DNA of 64,000 nucleotides from positions 1,116,001 through 1,180,000 of the forward strand of contig NZ_SNWM01000001.1 of the NCBI RefSeq assembly GCF_004362245.1, given 5' to 3'. The notes below the pieces were generated by a model. That model saw only the letters and a list, made by a program, of their open reading frames with translations. It searched no databases and had not been told where the DNA came from. Positions 16,011 through 25,970 of the stretch are shown here, piece by piece; the first letter of the stretch is position 1; every line of letters starts with the position of its first letter. Source of the stretch: Pedobacter duraquae. Its GTDB lineage: Bacteria > Bacteroidota > Bacteroidia > Sphingobacteriales > Sphingobacteriaceae. Position numbers and translations under genes: made by a program.

Positions 16011-18713
16011 TTAACCAAAGATTCTTTTCGCAGCAGCAATCGTTTTTTCGAGATCAATTCCTTTACCTAATACTCCTTTGAACAAATCGCCTTCTGATTT
16101 AACTCTCTCTACAGCATTAAAAATATGGAAATCAGTCATTTTCAAACCGGGTTTTACTTCATCCCAATGCAGGGGCATGGAAACTGTAGCTCCCGGTTTA
16201 GGTCTGAGCGAATAAGGGCCAGCAATTGTAGCACCAGGCCTGTTTTGCAAAAAGTCAAGATACATTTTTCCTTTTCTGTTCGCAATCATACGCTCAAGGC
16301 TTGTAAATTCTGGAATTTGTTTGTGCACAATATCAACCAAAATACGTGCAAACATCTGTGATTGATCATACGTATATTTTCCGGCCAGGGGAATGTAAAT
16401 ATGCATTCCTGTTGAGCCTGATGTTTTACAATAGGCGGGCACATCTAATTCATCCAACACTTTTTTTACTTCATTCGCAGCTTCAATAACCTGGTCAAAA
16501 GTATTTTTATCAGGATCCAGATCGATAACGCAGTAATCGGGATTATCTGGTGACTGGATTCTACTAAACCAGGGATTCATCTCTATACATCCGAGACTGG
16601 CCATCCAAAGCAGTGTTGCTTCATCATCACCTACCAGATAATTTTTAGCTTCCCCATCACTTGTCGTATAAGGAAAAGTTTTAGCCCAGTCAGGAGCTTT
16701 ATCGGTAACATCTTTTTGGTAGAAGCTATGTCCGTGGATCCCTCCCGGAAATCTGTTTAAAGACATAGGCCTGTCTTTCAGGTAGGGAAGAATATAATCA
16801 GCTATCTGATAATAGAAATTAAACATATCTCTTTTAGAAATCTTGTCGTCCGGCCAGTATAACTTTTTTAAGTTCGTAAATTTCAAATCATGCCCGCAGA
16901 TTTTTCTCACCTGAGTTTCATCCTTAGGATTAAGCAACGTTTTCCGTTCCTTATTTTTTGGCGGTTTAAGTGCATCAGCGTGTTTATCTTCTGCTTTTTC
17001 TTCGATTGCCCCTTCGAGAACCTCCTGAACAGGGGCAGCGGTTTCCCGAACAACATCTTTCGCTTTTTTATCAACACGCATTCCCTGGAATGAAGGATGC
17101 CTGAATACCCCATCGTCTGTTACCTCAGTAAAGGCAACTTCACATACCAATTCTGGTTTAAGCCAAATGGCCTTGGCCTTTGGCGGATCAGGTCTGAACC
17201 TGGATGGTTTGTTAACATCCGGTATTACTTCGAATGGACTCTTATTGGTGATTAACGGTTCAAACTGGTCCATCATATCCTTCTGCAACTGATCTGAGAA
17301 ACCAGTACCGACCTTCCCTACATAATATAATGTATCCGCTTCATAAACCCCCAGCAAAAGAGAACTAAACTGCTTAGAGGTGCCTTCATTTCTTGTAAAC
17401 CCCGCAATAACAACTTCCTGCCTTTTGTGTACCTTAATTTTCAGCCATTCCTTAGACCGCGATCCGGCAGCATAAGTGCTCTCTGATTTCTTTGCAATGA
17501 TCCCCTCTAATCCCAATCGTTCTGCAGCTTTATAAAAATCAATACCACTCGCCTTAAATACCTGACCCAGTCTTACACGATCATCATTTACAGGCAGTAC
17601 ATCGGCCAGGATAGACTGTCGTTCAGCTAATGTAAGTTCCTGAAGATTCTTACCAGCATACCATAAGATATCGAAAACGTAAAAGACCAGTTCACCATCA
17701 GCCTCACTACGCCAGTTTTGCAACTGTCCGAAATTAGAAATACCTTTTTCATTCAATACCAGAATCTCACCATCCAATACCGCATCCAGTTTCCATGTTC
17801 GTAGCAGTTCATGAATAGGATAGAATTTATCATTGAAACTCTTGTTATTTCTGGACAGCAGGTTTACCTCGCCCTTATTCACAAACGCTAAAGCTCGATA
17901 ACCATCCCATTTAACCTCATATTGCCAATCAGTATTATCAAAAGGCTCATCTACTAAAGTAGCTAACATCGGCTTAATACCTGTAGGCATCTTCGCTTTC
18001 GGAGCTTCTTTTAATAACTTGTTTAGCGCTTTGGGGGTTGTTACAATCGTTTGTTCCGCATTCTTAGGCGTTTTAGCCGTTACTGGTTTCTTAGAAACAA
18101 TTTGTTCTTCGTGACCAGACTTCCACACCTTTTCGCTGGTTTTAGCCATGGCGTCTATGGTCTTACCTGACAAGACTGATTTATCAAGTTTAGTAATATC
18201 ACTGGCAGAAGCAAAATCATCTTTGTGTTTAATCAAGAGCCATCCATTTTCACCCATTCCATGAGTTTTGACAAGTGCATACTCCCCCTTAAGCTTTTCT
18301 CCATGCAACTTGATTTTTAACGATCCTGAATTTAATTGTTCCAGCAAATGTCTCTCCATTGCTTTCTTGCCTTTCACAGGCTCAATTGGCTCATAAGTAC
18401 CTTCATCCCATACAATCACAGTGCCTCCTCCGTACTCTCCTTTAGGTATAATCCCCTCGAAAGTACGGTAATCCAGAGGATGGTCTTCAACCATCATTGC
18501 AAGTCTTTTAGTTTTGGGATCTGTAGATGGCCCTTTAGGAACGGCCCAGCTTTTCATCACGCCTTCCATTTCCAAACGGAAATCATAATGTAAGCGCGAA
18601 GCATCGTGCTTCTGAATGACAAAGCGTAGTTTGTCTTTGTCTTTACTTTTTCCGGATTTTGGTTCAGCGGTCTTAGAGAAATCCCGCTTGGCTACATACT
18701 TTTCCAGGCTCAT
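16011..18713 (-). CDS. ligD: Multifunctional ATP-dependent DNA ligase LigD (PE-ligase-polymerase)
   Basis: End-processing and sealing enzyme of bacterial non-homologous end joining. Domain order is that of the Pseudomonas type. The phosphoesterase comes first (HDASRLHYDFRLEMEGVMKS near residue 36, then HPLDYRTFEGIIPKGEYGGG). The ATP-dependent ligase has its nucleophile Lys in EVKWDGYRAL near 266 and an OB domain to about 530. The primase-like polymerase is last (DLDPDKNTFDQV, TSGSTGMHIYIPLAGKY). The ATG at 18713 (MSLEKYVAKRDFS) is preferred over a TTG at 18737. Ku, its usual partner, is not in this window. The upstream gene on the same strand is an unknown 143-residue protein. Confidence 0.95.
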   Translation of the reverse strand: MSLEKYVAKRDFSKTAEPKSGKSKDKDKLRFVIQKHDASRLHYDFRLEMEGVMKSWAVPKGPSTDPKTKRLAMMVEDHPLDYRTFEGIIPKGEYGGGTVIVWDEGTYEPIEPVKGKKAMERHLLEQLNSGSLKIKLHGEKLKGEYALVKTHGMGENGWLLIKHKDDFASASDITKLDKSVLSGKTIDAMAKTSEKVWKSGHEEQIVSKKPVTAKTPKNAEQTIVTTPKALNKLLKEAPKAKMPTGIKPMLATLVDEPFDNTDWQYEVKWDGYRALAFVNKGEVNLLSRNNKSFNDKFYPIHELLRTWKLDAVLDGEILVLNEKGISNFGQLQNWRSEADGELVFYVFDILWYAGKNLQELTLAERQSILADVLPVNDDRVRLGQVFKASGIDFYKAAERLGLEGIIAKKSESTYAAGSRSKEWLKIKVHKRQEVVIAGFTRNEGTSKQFSSLLLGVYEADTLYYVGKVGTGFSDQLQKDMMDQFEPLITNKSPFEVIPDVNKPSRFRPDPPKAKAIWLKPELVCEVAFTEVTDDGVFRHPSFQGMRVDKKAKDVVRETAAPVQEVLEGAIEEKAEDKHADALKPPKNKERKTLLNPKDETQVRKICGHDLKFTNLKKLYWPDDKISKRDMFNFYYQIADYILPYLKDRPMSLNRFPGGIHGHSFYQKDVTDKAPDWAKTFPYTTSDGEAKNYLVGDDEATLLWMASLGCIEMNPWFSRIQSPDNPDYCVIDLDPDKNTFDQVIEAANEVKKVLDELDVPAYCKTSGSTGMHIYIPLAGKYTYDQSQMFARILVDIVHKQIPEFTSLERMIANRKGKMYLDFLQNRPGATIAGPYSLRPKPGATVSMPLHWDEVKPGLKMTDFHIFNAVERVKSEGDLFKGVLGKGIDLEKTIAAAKRIFG

Positions 18714-18758
18714 GGTTAACGATTTTAAGGTTAACAACCATGAGCCCGGTATAGTTTA

Positions 18759-19190
18759 CTATTTACGCATCAATTCCTGCAGCGTACTAACACGGTATTG
18801 GTTTTTTGTTAGATCGCCAACAAGATCATTTTTTAAGTTGATCAGCAGCGCTTCGTTAGATATTTTTGCCTGTGTTTTGAAAGTAGCAATTACTTTCTCC
18901 CGATTATCGCGAATTAGATTCAGCACCCGCTTCGTATAGGCCAGCCTCGTATTATTTTTCAAGGTATTTCTAAGTTCATGCTCAGCCGACAAGTTCAGAT
19001 TACCTGTTCCCAGAATGTAAATAATATCTGAAATCGACTTCGGTAAAGAATTTAAAACATAGGATTCATACGTCACGCGGTTGTTCCTTGTGTTCATGAA
19101 ATAATCTTCCAGATCATCATAAGCCTTAAGTACAACTGTAACCTGCTCAATCTCTCCGATCAGCTCTTCGTAAAATTCTTCGTAATTCAT
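18759..19190 (-). CDS. Hypothetical helical protein, 143 residues
   Basis: Not recognised. Almost entirely helical in appearance, with alternating charged and hydrophobic residues (EELIGEIEQVTVVLKAYDDL, NTRLAYTKRVLNLIRDNREK), no signal peptide, membrane segment or cysteine. I prefer the ATG at 19190 (MNYEEFYEELI) to the TTG at 19211. It lies between fabF and ligD on the same strand, with gaps of 53 and 45 nt, so the three may share a transcript. A structural or adaptor role is possible, but nothing in the sequence identifies it. Confidence 0.7.
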   Translation of the reverse strand: MNYEEFYEELIGEIEQVTVVLKAYDDLEDYFMNTRNNRVTYESYVLNSLPKSISDIIYILGTGNLNLSAEHELRNTLKNNTRLAYTKRVLNLIRDNREKVIATFKTQAKISNEALLINLKNDLVGDLTKNQYRVSTLQELMRK

Positions 19191-19243
19191 AAATTTTTTT
19201 GGATTAGCCAAAGGTACTCTTAAATATTGACTATCCGATACGA

Positions 19244-20488
19244 TTACGATTTACCGAACACTACGATGCCATTATGGCCCCCAAATCCAAATGTATTACT
19301 CATCGTGAGATCAACATTTGCAGAGATTGCTTTATTAAGTACAATATCAAGATTTTCAGGAATAGAAGGATCCAGATTAGTCGTATTGATCGTAGCTGGT
19401 ATAATACTGTCGCGCATCGATAACAGACAGATAATTGCTTCAATAGCACCTGCAGCACCAAGCAAGTGGCCTGTCATTGATTTCGTCGCACTGATCTTCA
19501 TCTTTGGGGTCTGCGTTCCCGTCAATGCCAATACCGCTTGAATCTCCGAAAGATCCCCAACAGGTGTAGAAGTAGCGTGAGTATTCAGGTAGTCAACATC
19601 CATAATTGTTTTTCCAGCCTCCTTTAAAGCAATATGCATTGCTTTCGAAGCACCAAGACCCTGTGGATGCGTGGCCGTCATGTGGTAGGCATCGGCCGTC
19701 ATTGCAGCGCCAAGTAACTCTCCGTAAATGGTGGCCCCACGACTTACTGCGTGCTCATATTCTTCAAGAACCAGTGCGCCCGCACCCTCTCCCATCACAA
19801 ATCCGTCACGTGTACTATCAAACGGCCTGGAAGCCCCAGTTGGATTATCGTTTTGTGCAGACATAGCCTTCATTGCACAGAATCCACCGATAGAAGCCGG
19901 AGTAATGCCCGCTTCGGAACCTCCGGTAATAATAATTTTAGCTTTGCCCAAGCGGATGTAATTAAACGCATCCATAATAGCAGTATTGGACGTTGCGCAG
20001 GCAGAAACCGTAGTATAGTTAATACCCATATATCCATTTTTAATAGAGATCATCCCGGAAGCCATATTAGCAATGAGTTTAGGCACGAAAAAAGGACTGA
20101 AACGTGGTCTTTTATCTCCCGTTGCATATTCAGTTACCTGCTCTTCAAACGTCTCCATTCCACCTTGTCCTGATCCCCAAATCACTCCAACATCGAAAGG
20201 ATCCATTCGATCAAATTGAAATCCGGAATCAGCAATAGCTTCTGCCGCAGCAATTAAGGCATATTGTGTAAAACGGTCTGTACGTTTCAGCTCATTACGA
20301 TCCAGAAACAAGGTCGGATCATAATTTTTAAGTTCGCAGGCAAACTGAGTTCTAAAAAGCGAAGCATCAAAGCGCGTGATAGTGGCTGCTCCACTAACAC
20401 CTGCAACAGTATTTTTCCAAAAAGTTGGAACATCATTTCCTATTGGGGTCAAGGCACCAAGGCCTGTAACGGCAACACGTTTTAACAT
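19244..20488 (-). CDS. fabF: 3-oxoacyl-ACP synthase II
   Basis: Condensing enzyme that elongates acyl-ACP with malonyl-ACP in type II fatty acid synthesis. The N-terminus RVAVTGLGALTPIGNDV is characteristic. The Cys-His-His triad is present: Cys near residue 164 in VSACATSNTAI, His in NTHATSTPVGD, and His in KSMTGHLLGAAGAIEA. The C-terminal NTFGFGGHNG loop is intact. Its 414 residues are normal. It is not next to acpP or other fab genes here. Its own promoter region carries a 13-bp inverted repeat (20517-20546), so it may be separately controlled. Confidence 0.95.
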   Translation of the reverse strand: MLKRVAVTGLGALTPIGNDVPTFWKNTVAGVSGAATITRFDASLFRTQFACELKNYDPTLFLDRNELKRTDRFTQYALIAAAEAIADSGFQFDRMDPFDVGVIWGSGQGGMETFEEQVTEYATGDKRPRFSPFFVPKLIANMASGMISIKNGYMGINYTTVSACATSNTAIMDAFNYIRLGKAKIIITGGSEAGITPASIGGFCAMKAMSAQNDNPTGASRPFDSTRDGFVMGEGAGALVLEEYEHAVSRGATIYGELLGAAMTADAYHMTATHPQGLGASKAMHIALKEAGKTIMDVDYLNTHATSTPVGDLSEIQAVLALTGTQTPKMKISATKSMTGHLLGAAGAIEAIICLLSMRDSIIPATINTTNLDPSIPENLDIVLNKAISANVDLTMSNTFGFGGHNGIVVFGKS

Positions 20489-20507
20489 AATATTGATTTT
20501 AGTCAGA

Positions 20508-20546
20508 CAAAGTTAATCAATATTATACCGTTTGGTATAATATTGA
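20508..20546 (-). promoter_or_regulatory. fabF promoter with overlapping operator-like palindrome
   Basis: On the minus strand TAACTTTG (20508-20515) fits TAnnTTTG exactly and lies 19 nt before the fabF ATG. Immediately upstream, arms 20517-20529 and 20534-20546 form a perfect 13-bp inverted repeat with loop GTTT. It covers the spacer and -33 region. The arm motif CAATATTAT recurs over the fabF start codon. A T-tract is lacking, so a regulator site is more likely than a terminator. Confidence 0.55.
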
Positions 20547-20548
20547 GT

Positions 20549-22429
20549 TTATTTTATTTTGCTCGAAAGCCAGTCATTACGAAGTGATAGCTGTGCAGCA
20601 CTAGGCGTTTTTCCTGCTTTTTCGTAGGTAACAAGGGTTAGCCCTGGGTCCTCTTCAAGTACAATCACGGTCTCATGCTTGCCAGTTCTGTTTGCATACT
20701 GAATTTTAACTTCATCACCTGGCTGATGTGCAGCAATGACCTCATTAAATGTCGTCATATCTTTAACATTTTTCCCATCAGCAACCGTAATCATGTCGCC
20801 AGCATCCAGCCCAGCTTTATAAACCGGTGTCCCCATTAAAGTACTTGACGAGATCATCAGCCCCTCTGCAGCTGTGGATCTTGATACGCCCTCGCTCGAT
20901 CTGGATGATAAAGCGCCCAGTCTTCCGGCCCAGGCTTTGCCAGCACGCTCTCGCTTCAACACAAGCCCGGCTTTATCCAATAACCCAGCATAATCTGCCT
21001 TTTGTAGGCCATATACATACTTAGTGAAAAAGCCAGCAGCAAACTCAGGCTTGCCCGTAAATTTCGCCAATACGTTTTGCAGGTCTGGTATCGTATACGC
21101 CCTTTCAGTTTTACCGTGCGCGAGCCATACCTGCCTCATATAATTGTCAAGCGTCAGGTTAAATTCTGAACGTAACTGTAAGTCCAATGCAAGTGCTACG
21201 GCACCACCATAGGAGTAATAACTATTAAAGATATTTGCTTTATTAGTCGCATCAACAGCTACATTGGCATCAGCAAACACTGCATAACGACTACTCTCCA
21301 CGGCAGAAAAATTTGCTGCTCCAGGAGTATTAAGTACAGAATTGATTAGACCTGTTGCACTGCTCAGCATATCGTCTACGGAATTAAGTCCGGCTCTAGT
21401 CAGGGTCAGCGCACCATAATATTGTGTAAAACCTTCTGCGAACCAAAGCTCATTGCTCATATTCGCATGGGCAAAATTAAATGGTTCCAATGTTTTTGGC
21501 CTGATCCGCTCCACATTCCAACTGTGGAAAAACTCATGAGAGAATGTACCAAGCAGCCTGCGCTCATTACCCTCAATTGCTTTCGCAGGCTGAACGATAA
21601 CCGTAGAGTTCCGGTGCTCCATGCCATCGCCGGCAGTACTTGGGTGTACATCATGCAGAAAAACATACTTGCCGTAGTCAAATGCAGGAAGCTCACCAAA
21701 GATAGCCTGCTCTTCAAGCACTACACGCTTTACCATATCGGCAAACTTATTTACTACAGCTTGATCGTCGTCAGAGTGCGTAGACAAGCTAATCTCCTGC
21801 TTTTTTCCATCAGGATTAACCACTTCCCAGCTCACATGCTTATCTAGTGTTAACTCGGCCGGACTGTCCATCAGGTATTGTAGGTTAGCGGCATAAAACA
21901 CATCATTTCCCATAGGTTTAAGTTGCGTAATTACGCGCCAGCCTTGCTTTTTTAAATCGTTAAACTGAACAGTAATTGGTTTTTGATCCATCCCATAGGC
22001 CCACATTAATGTAGCAGGCATGTTCAGATGTGCATGACTTTGATCTATCGCCGCATAAGTACCGTCCACCCAGTTTCCAAAAAGGGTATATTTAATCTGT
22101 ACTTCAGCCTCATGTTTCGGGATTTCCCAAACATCCCCTTCCAACTGATTTAACACAAGTGGTTTCCCCGCAGCATTAAATGCTTTAACATGATATATAT
22201 TTTTACCAAATTCATGCGTAGCATAACGCCCTGGTGAGGAACGGCTCATGCGTACCCTTAACGGCGCAGCCGTCAGCTGTTTGAACTGAACACTGATCTC
22301 TGCCTCATGGTGGATCGCGTTAGGAAAGGAAACTGTATAAGCGATAGGACTCTGAGCAATTGCCGAGGCATACGTACCCATAGTAAGCGCAGTCAGCGCA
22401 GTGAAAGCGGGAAGTAGAAATTTTTTCAT
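20549..22429 (-). CDS. M61 family metallopeptidase with PDZ domain
   Basis: Exported zinc peptidase of the glycyl-aminopeptidase family. A signal peptide of about 25 residues ends near ASAIAQ. The catalytic site is HEFFH near residue 297 in GTFSHEFFHSWNVERIRP, with a downstream Glu in NELWFAEGFTQYYG. The last 130 residues form a PDZ domain (PVYKAGLDAGDMITVADGKN) that probably binds peptide termini. The 626 residues suit the family. It is transcribed toward fabF with a 60-nt gap, and the fabF palindrome sits there. Confidence 0.92.
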   Translation of the reverse strand: MKKFLLPAFTALTALTMGTYASAIAQSPIAYTVSFPNAIHHEAEISVQFKQLTAAPLRVRMSRSSPGRYATHEFGKNIYHVKAFNAAGKPLVLNQLEGDVWEIPKHEAEVQIKYTLFGNWVDGTYAAIDQSHAHLNMPATLMWAYGMDQKPITVQFNDLKKQGWRVITQLKPMGNDVFYAANLQYLMDSPAELTLDKHVSWEVVNPDGKKQEISLSTHSDDDQAVVNKFADMVKRVVLEEQAIFGELPAFDYGKYVFLHDVHPSTAGDGMEHRNSTVIVQPAKAIEGNERRLLGTFSHEFFHSWNVERIRPKTLEPFNFAHANMSNELWFAEGFTQYYGALTLTRAGLNSVDDMLSSATGLINSVLNTPGAANFSAVESSRYAVFADANVAVDATNKANIFNSYYSYGGAVALALDLQLRSEFNLTLDNYMRQVWLAHGKTERAYTIPDLQNVLAKFTGKPEFAAGFFTKYVYGLQKADYAGLLDKAGLVLKRERAGKAWAGRLGALSSRSSEGVSRSTAAEGLMISSSTLMGTPVYKAGLDAGDMITVADGKNVKDMTTFNEVIAAHQPGDEVKIQYANRTGKHETVIVLEEDPGLTLVTYEKAGKTPSAAQLSLRNDWLSSKIK

Positions 22430-22535
22430 ACAAATAACTTGTCCTCGAATGTAGGCATTATAGCAGTAAATCGTGTATTGTCATTAATTTCTTACCAGAA
22501 ATTGATCGTTAAAACTGGCCTTCGCCCTGCAAAAA

Positions 22536-22982
22536 TCAAGCTCTGAGCATATGGATATGGTCAATCCCGTCTTCGTCGTAAATCTCCCCCTGTTCAACAA
22601 AACCCAATTGAGCATAAAATGCTTTAGCGTAAAGCTGTGCGCCAATCTCAATCGGACAGCAACCGTAAATTTCTGTTAATGCATCGATACTGTATTGAAC
22701 AAGAATTTTTCCAAGGCCTGTTCCTCTTGTGGATCGACTTGTAATAATTCTACCCAGTGAAGCAGAAGGATAAGACACCCCTGCCGGAACAATTCTGGTA
22801 TACGCTATAAGCTGCTGTTCTCTATAAAACAGGACGTGATGACAAAATTCGTCTTTTCCATCCGCATCAAGGAATACGCAGTTCTGTTCCACTACGAAGA
22901 CCTCACTGCGTAACTGTAACGCGTCGTAGAGTTCTTTTACCGAAAGGGCATCGAAAGGCTTACATCTCTTTTCTATGATCAT
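22536..22982 (-). CDS. ElaA-like GNAT N-acetyltransferase
   Basis: Acetyl-CoA-dependent acyltransferase of unknown substrate. Begins KPFDALSVKELYDALQLRSE, VFVVEQNCVF, an ElaA hallmark, and keeps the acetyl-CoA loop SLGRIITSRSTRGTGLGKIL (R/Q-x-x-G-x-G/A). The C-terminal AKAFYAQLGFVEQGEIYDED is the usual beta5-alpha4 region. 148 residues. It follows the sugar-transporter gene on the same strand after only 2 nt, so the two are probably co-transcribed, although no functional link is evident. Confidence 0.88.
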   Translation of the reverse strand: MIIEKRCKPFDALSVKELYDALQLRSEVFVVEQNCVFLDADGKDEFCHHVLFYREQQLIAYTRIVPAGVSYPSASLGRIITSRSTRGTGLGKILVQYSIDALTEIYGCCPIEIGAQLYAKAFYAQLGFVEQGEIYDEDGIDHIHMLRA

Positions 22983-22984
22983 TC

Positions 22985-24391
22985 TTAATGATTTACATTG
23001 ACTTTCTGGTCAGTCACCTGAACTTTACGCATACAATACACACCAAAGATTAAGATATATAAGTAACATACTGCCGGCAGGAAAAAGGAGTGTTGAATCC
23101 CATAAGCATCAGCAATCATACCCTGAACTAACGGTAGTAAGGCGCCACCCAAAATAGCCATAATCAGCAAAGATGAACCCTGACTCACATATTTACCCAG
23201 TCCCGAAATAGCAAGGGTATAGATATTGGAAAACATAATAGAATTAAAAAGGCCGATACCGAGGATGGGGAATAAAGCCATCTCGCCTTTACTTACTACA
23301 GCGAGCAACAATAGCGCAATATTTACACCTGCAAACAATACCAGTGTTCTTGCTGGCGCGGATTTACCCACTACAAAAGCCACAATATTCAGCACAATGA
23401 ATATAATAAAGAAACTGGTTTGTTCAAATGTCACATCGACGATGCTGAATACCAGCAGATATACTAACGCCGCAGTAACTACCATATATATTACTTTCTT
23501 TGCTTGTGCAAGGCTGCTTAATGAGATCGCGCCCAGGAACCGCCCAATCATAGCCCCACCCCAGTACAATGCAAGGTAGTTTTTACTAATTGCTTCAGGA
23601 ATATTCATAATGTCCTCCTTAGCCATAAAACTGATCAAAAGGCTACCGATACCCACCTCAGCGCCAACATAACAGAAGATACCTAAAACGCCCATTCTTA
23701 ACTGTGGAAATTTTAGTGCACCCAGCCCCTTTTCGCTGGATTCTTCAGAGCTGAAAGAGGGCAATTTTACACGACTTATAATTAGTGCAAGCACAACCAA
23801 GATACCAGCAAAAATTAGATAAGGAATCCGGGTAGAGTCGGCTGTTACTTTCCCATCCTGCAAAAATAAAGTAAAGATTAGGTGCCCGCCCAATACAGGC
23901 GCTATTGTAGTACCAAAAGAATTAAACGCTTGTGTAAGATTCAAACGGCTGGAAGCACTTTCCTCAGGGCCTAAAAGCGTCACATATGCATTCGCAGTTA
24001 TCTGAAGAATCGTAAAACCAAGTCCAAGTACGAAAAGTGCCGCAAGGAATACGCCGTAGATGGCAAGGCTTGCCGCAGGATAGAATAAACAACAACCCAA
24101 AGCAGATAATAGTACTCCAGCAATAATTCCCTTTTTATAACCGATCTTATTGATAGGATCTCCTTTATAATAAGATATCAAAAAATAAATAAGTGAGCCC
24201 ACAAAGTACGCGCCGAAGAAAGCAAACTGAACGAGCATCGACTGTGCAAAATTAAGCTGAAAAAATGCACGTAAATGTGGAATCAGAATATCGTTCATAC
24301 AGGTTATAAAGCCCCACATGAAAAACAGAAATGTCATGGTGACCAATGGGATGAGCGAATTGCCTTTTTTTACTGTTGTAGTAGTATCCAT
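22985..24391 (-). CDS. FucP/GluP-type sugar:proton symporter (MFS)
   Basis: Major facilitator importing a hexose such as glucose, galactose or fucose. Twelve membrane segments are apparent. The first contains the family mark FLFFMWGFITCMNDILIPHL, and ANAYVTLLGPEESASSRLNL lies in the middle loop region. The ATG at 24391 (MDTTTTVKKG) is preferred to an upstream start at 24439, which would add 16 residues without family resemblance. Length 468. Upstream is a 192-nt region shared with the downstream end of the dipeptidase gene. Confidence 0.9.
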   Translation of the reverse strand: MDTTTTVKKGNSLIPLVTMTFLFFMWGFITCMNDILIPHLRAFFQLNFAQSMLVQFAFFGAYFVGSLIYFLISYYKGDPINKIGYKKGIIAGVLLSALGCCLFYPAASLAIYGVFLAALFVLGLGFTILQITANAYVTLLGPEESASSRLNLTQAFNSFGTTIAPVLGGHLIFTLFLQDGKVTADSTRIPYLIFAGILVVLALIISRVKLPSFSSEESSEKGLGALKFPQLRMGVLGIFCYVGAEVGIGSLLISFMAKEDIMNIPEAISKNYLALYWGGAMIGRFLGAISLSSLAQAKKVIYMVVTAALVYLLVFSIVDVTFEQTSFFIIFIVLNIVAFVVGKSAPARTLVLFAGVNIALLLLAVVSKGEMALFPILGIGLFNSIMFSNIYTLAISGLGKYVSQGSSLLIMAILGGALLPLVQGMIADAYGIQHSFFLPAVCYLYILIFGVYCMRKVQVTDQKVNVNH

Positions 24392-24583
24392 CTTATTATT
24401 TGATAAATGAACCCCTGCTATAGTAGGTTCAAAACACAAATAAAGGATTTATTCTACCAATAATCCCAGATCAGGCGATTAATTTTCAAAGTGTATTAAC
24501 TACAAAAGCCAGGTAAAGACCCGGCTTCTATAGCTAATGCTTTGTTTTGAAGCATACTAACCAAATTGCAAACAAACAAATGC

Positions 24584-25954
24584 TTATTGATTTAATTTAG
24601 CAAAATAACGATGAAACAATGGAAGGGTTTCTATTCCTTTGTAGTAATTATATATATCATATTTTTCATTTGGTGAGTGTAGCGCATCGCTATCCAGGCC
24701 AAAACCGAATAAAACGGATTTGATACCCAACACATCTTCAAACAATGCTACAATAGGAATACTGCCGCCACCTCTGGTAGGGATCGGCTTTTTACCAAAT
24801 GAATCTTCTATAGCCTGTTCTGCTGCTTTGTAAGCGATGCTGTCAGTTGGAGTAACAACAGGCTCACCACCATGGTGTGCCGTTACTTTAACCTTGACAT
24901 ATGCAGGTGCTATTTTTACAAAGTGTTTAGTGAATATTTCCGAAATCTCATCCGAGCTTTGATTTGGCACCAACCGCATAGAAATCTTTGCATTTGCTTT
25001 GGATGGTAATACAGTTTTTGCACCCTCTCCAATGTAGCCACTCCAGATACCGTTCACTTCCAGAGTCGGTCTTGTACCTGTGCGTTCCAGGGTAGAGTAT
25101 CCTTTTTCTCCCCACTCCGCATCGATATCAAGATCTTTTTTATAGTCTTCCAGATCAAAAGGAGCAGAATTTAAGGCTTTTTTTTCGCCATCCGATAGTT
25201 CAACAACATTATTATAGAACTCTGGAATGGTGATATGATTGTTTTCGTCGTGAAGGGAGGCGATCATTTTACACAAGATAGTTGCTGGATTAGCTACTGC
25301 CCCACCGTAAACCCCTGAATGTAGATCCCTGTTAGGTCCGGTTACTTCAACTTCCATATAAGCCAATCCACGTAAGCCGGTCTCAATAGAAGGATTCTCC
25401 ATGCTGATCATTGATGTGTCAGAAATCAGAACTACATCAGCTTTCAGGCGTTCAGCATTTTCCTTAACAAAAATACCAAGGTTAGCAGAGCCCACCTCTT
25501 CCTCACCTTCAATCATAAACTTAACATTACAACTCAACGTGTTGGTCTTCATCATCAGTTCAAATGCTTTTACATGCATATAAAACTGTCCTTTGTCATC
25601 ACAAGCACCTCGTGCATAGATTTTTCCGTCGCGTACAGTTGGCTCAAATGGTGGGGTATGCCATAATTCCAAAGGATCGGCAGGTTGAACATCATAGTGC
25701 CCATAAATCAGCACGGTAGGTAATGCAGCGTCAACAATTTTCTCTCCGTACACAATTGGGTAACCAGCTGTAGGACATACTTCGACTTTATCTGCACCTG
25801 CTTCTACCAATTTTTTTGCAACAAAATCTGCAGTCTTCAGTACGTCGTCTTTAAATTTAGGATCTGCACTTACTGATGGGAAACGCAACAATTCAAAAAG
25901 CTCCTCTAAAAAACGCTCTTTGTGTTCTGCTACATATTTTTTGATCTCTTCCAT
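24584..25954 (-). CDS. M20 family dipeptidase
   Basis: Cytosolic zinc exopeptidase cleaving dipeptides, like carnosinase/CNDP2. Metal ligands are visible in VLIYGHYDVQPADP (His and Asp), ARGACDDKGQFYMH (Asp) and MIEGEEEVGSANLG (Glu pair). A further ligand is in ISDTSM, and the C-terminal His is in DALHSPNEKYDI. The central dimerisation domain spans about residues 195-345. The 456 residues are normal. Monocistronic by layout; a TATCTTTG -7 box lies 16 nt upstream of the ATG. Confidence 0.93.
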   Translation of the reverse strand: MEEIKKYVAEHKERFLEELFELLRFPSVSADPKFKDDVLKTADFVAKKLVEAGADKVEVCPTAGYPIVYGEKIVDAALPTVLIYGHYDVQPADPLELWHTPPFEPTVRDGKIYARGACDDKGQFYMHVKAFELMMKTNTLSCNVKFMIEGEEEVGSANLGIFVKENAERLKADVVLISDTSMISMENPSIETGLRGLAYMEVEVTGPNRDLHSGVYGGAVANPATILCKMIASLHDENNHITIPEFYNNVVELSDGEKKALNSAPFDLEDYKKDLDIDAEWGEKGYSTLERTGTRPTLEVNGIWSGYIGEGAKTVLPSKANAKISMRLVPNQSSDEISEIFTKHFVKIAPAYVKVKVTAHHGGEPVVTPTDSIAYKAAEQAIEDSFGKKPIPTRGGGSIPIVALFEDVLGIKSVLFGFGLDSDALHSPNEKYDIYNYYKGIETLPLFHRYFAKLNQ

Positions 25955-25970
25955 GTTAAATGATTTTAAG

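Noticed and set aside
18714..18737. Eight-residue N-terminal extension of LigD from a TTG
   Set aside because: The ATG at 18713 begins the recognisable MSLEKY sequence of the family.
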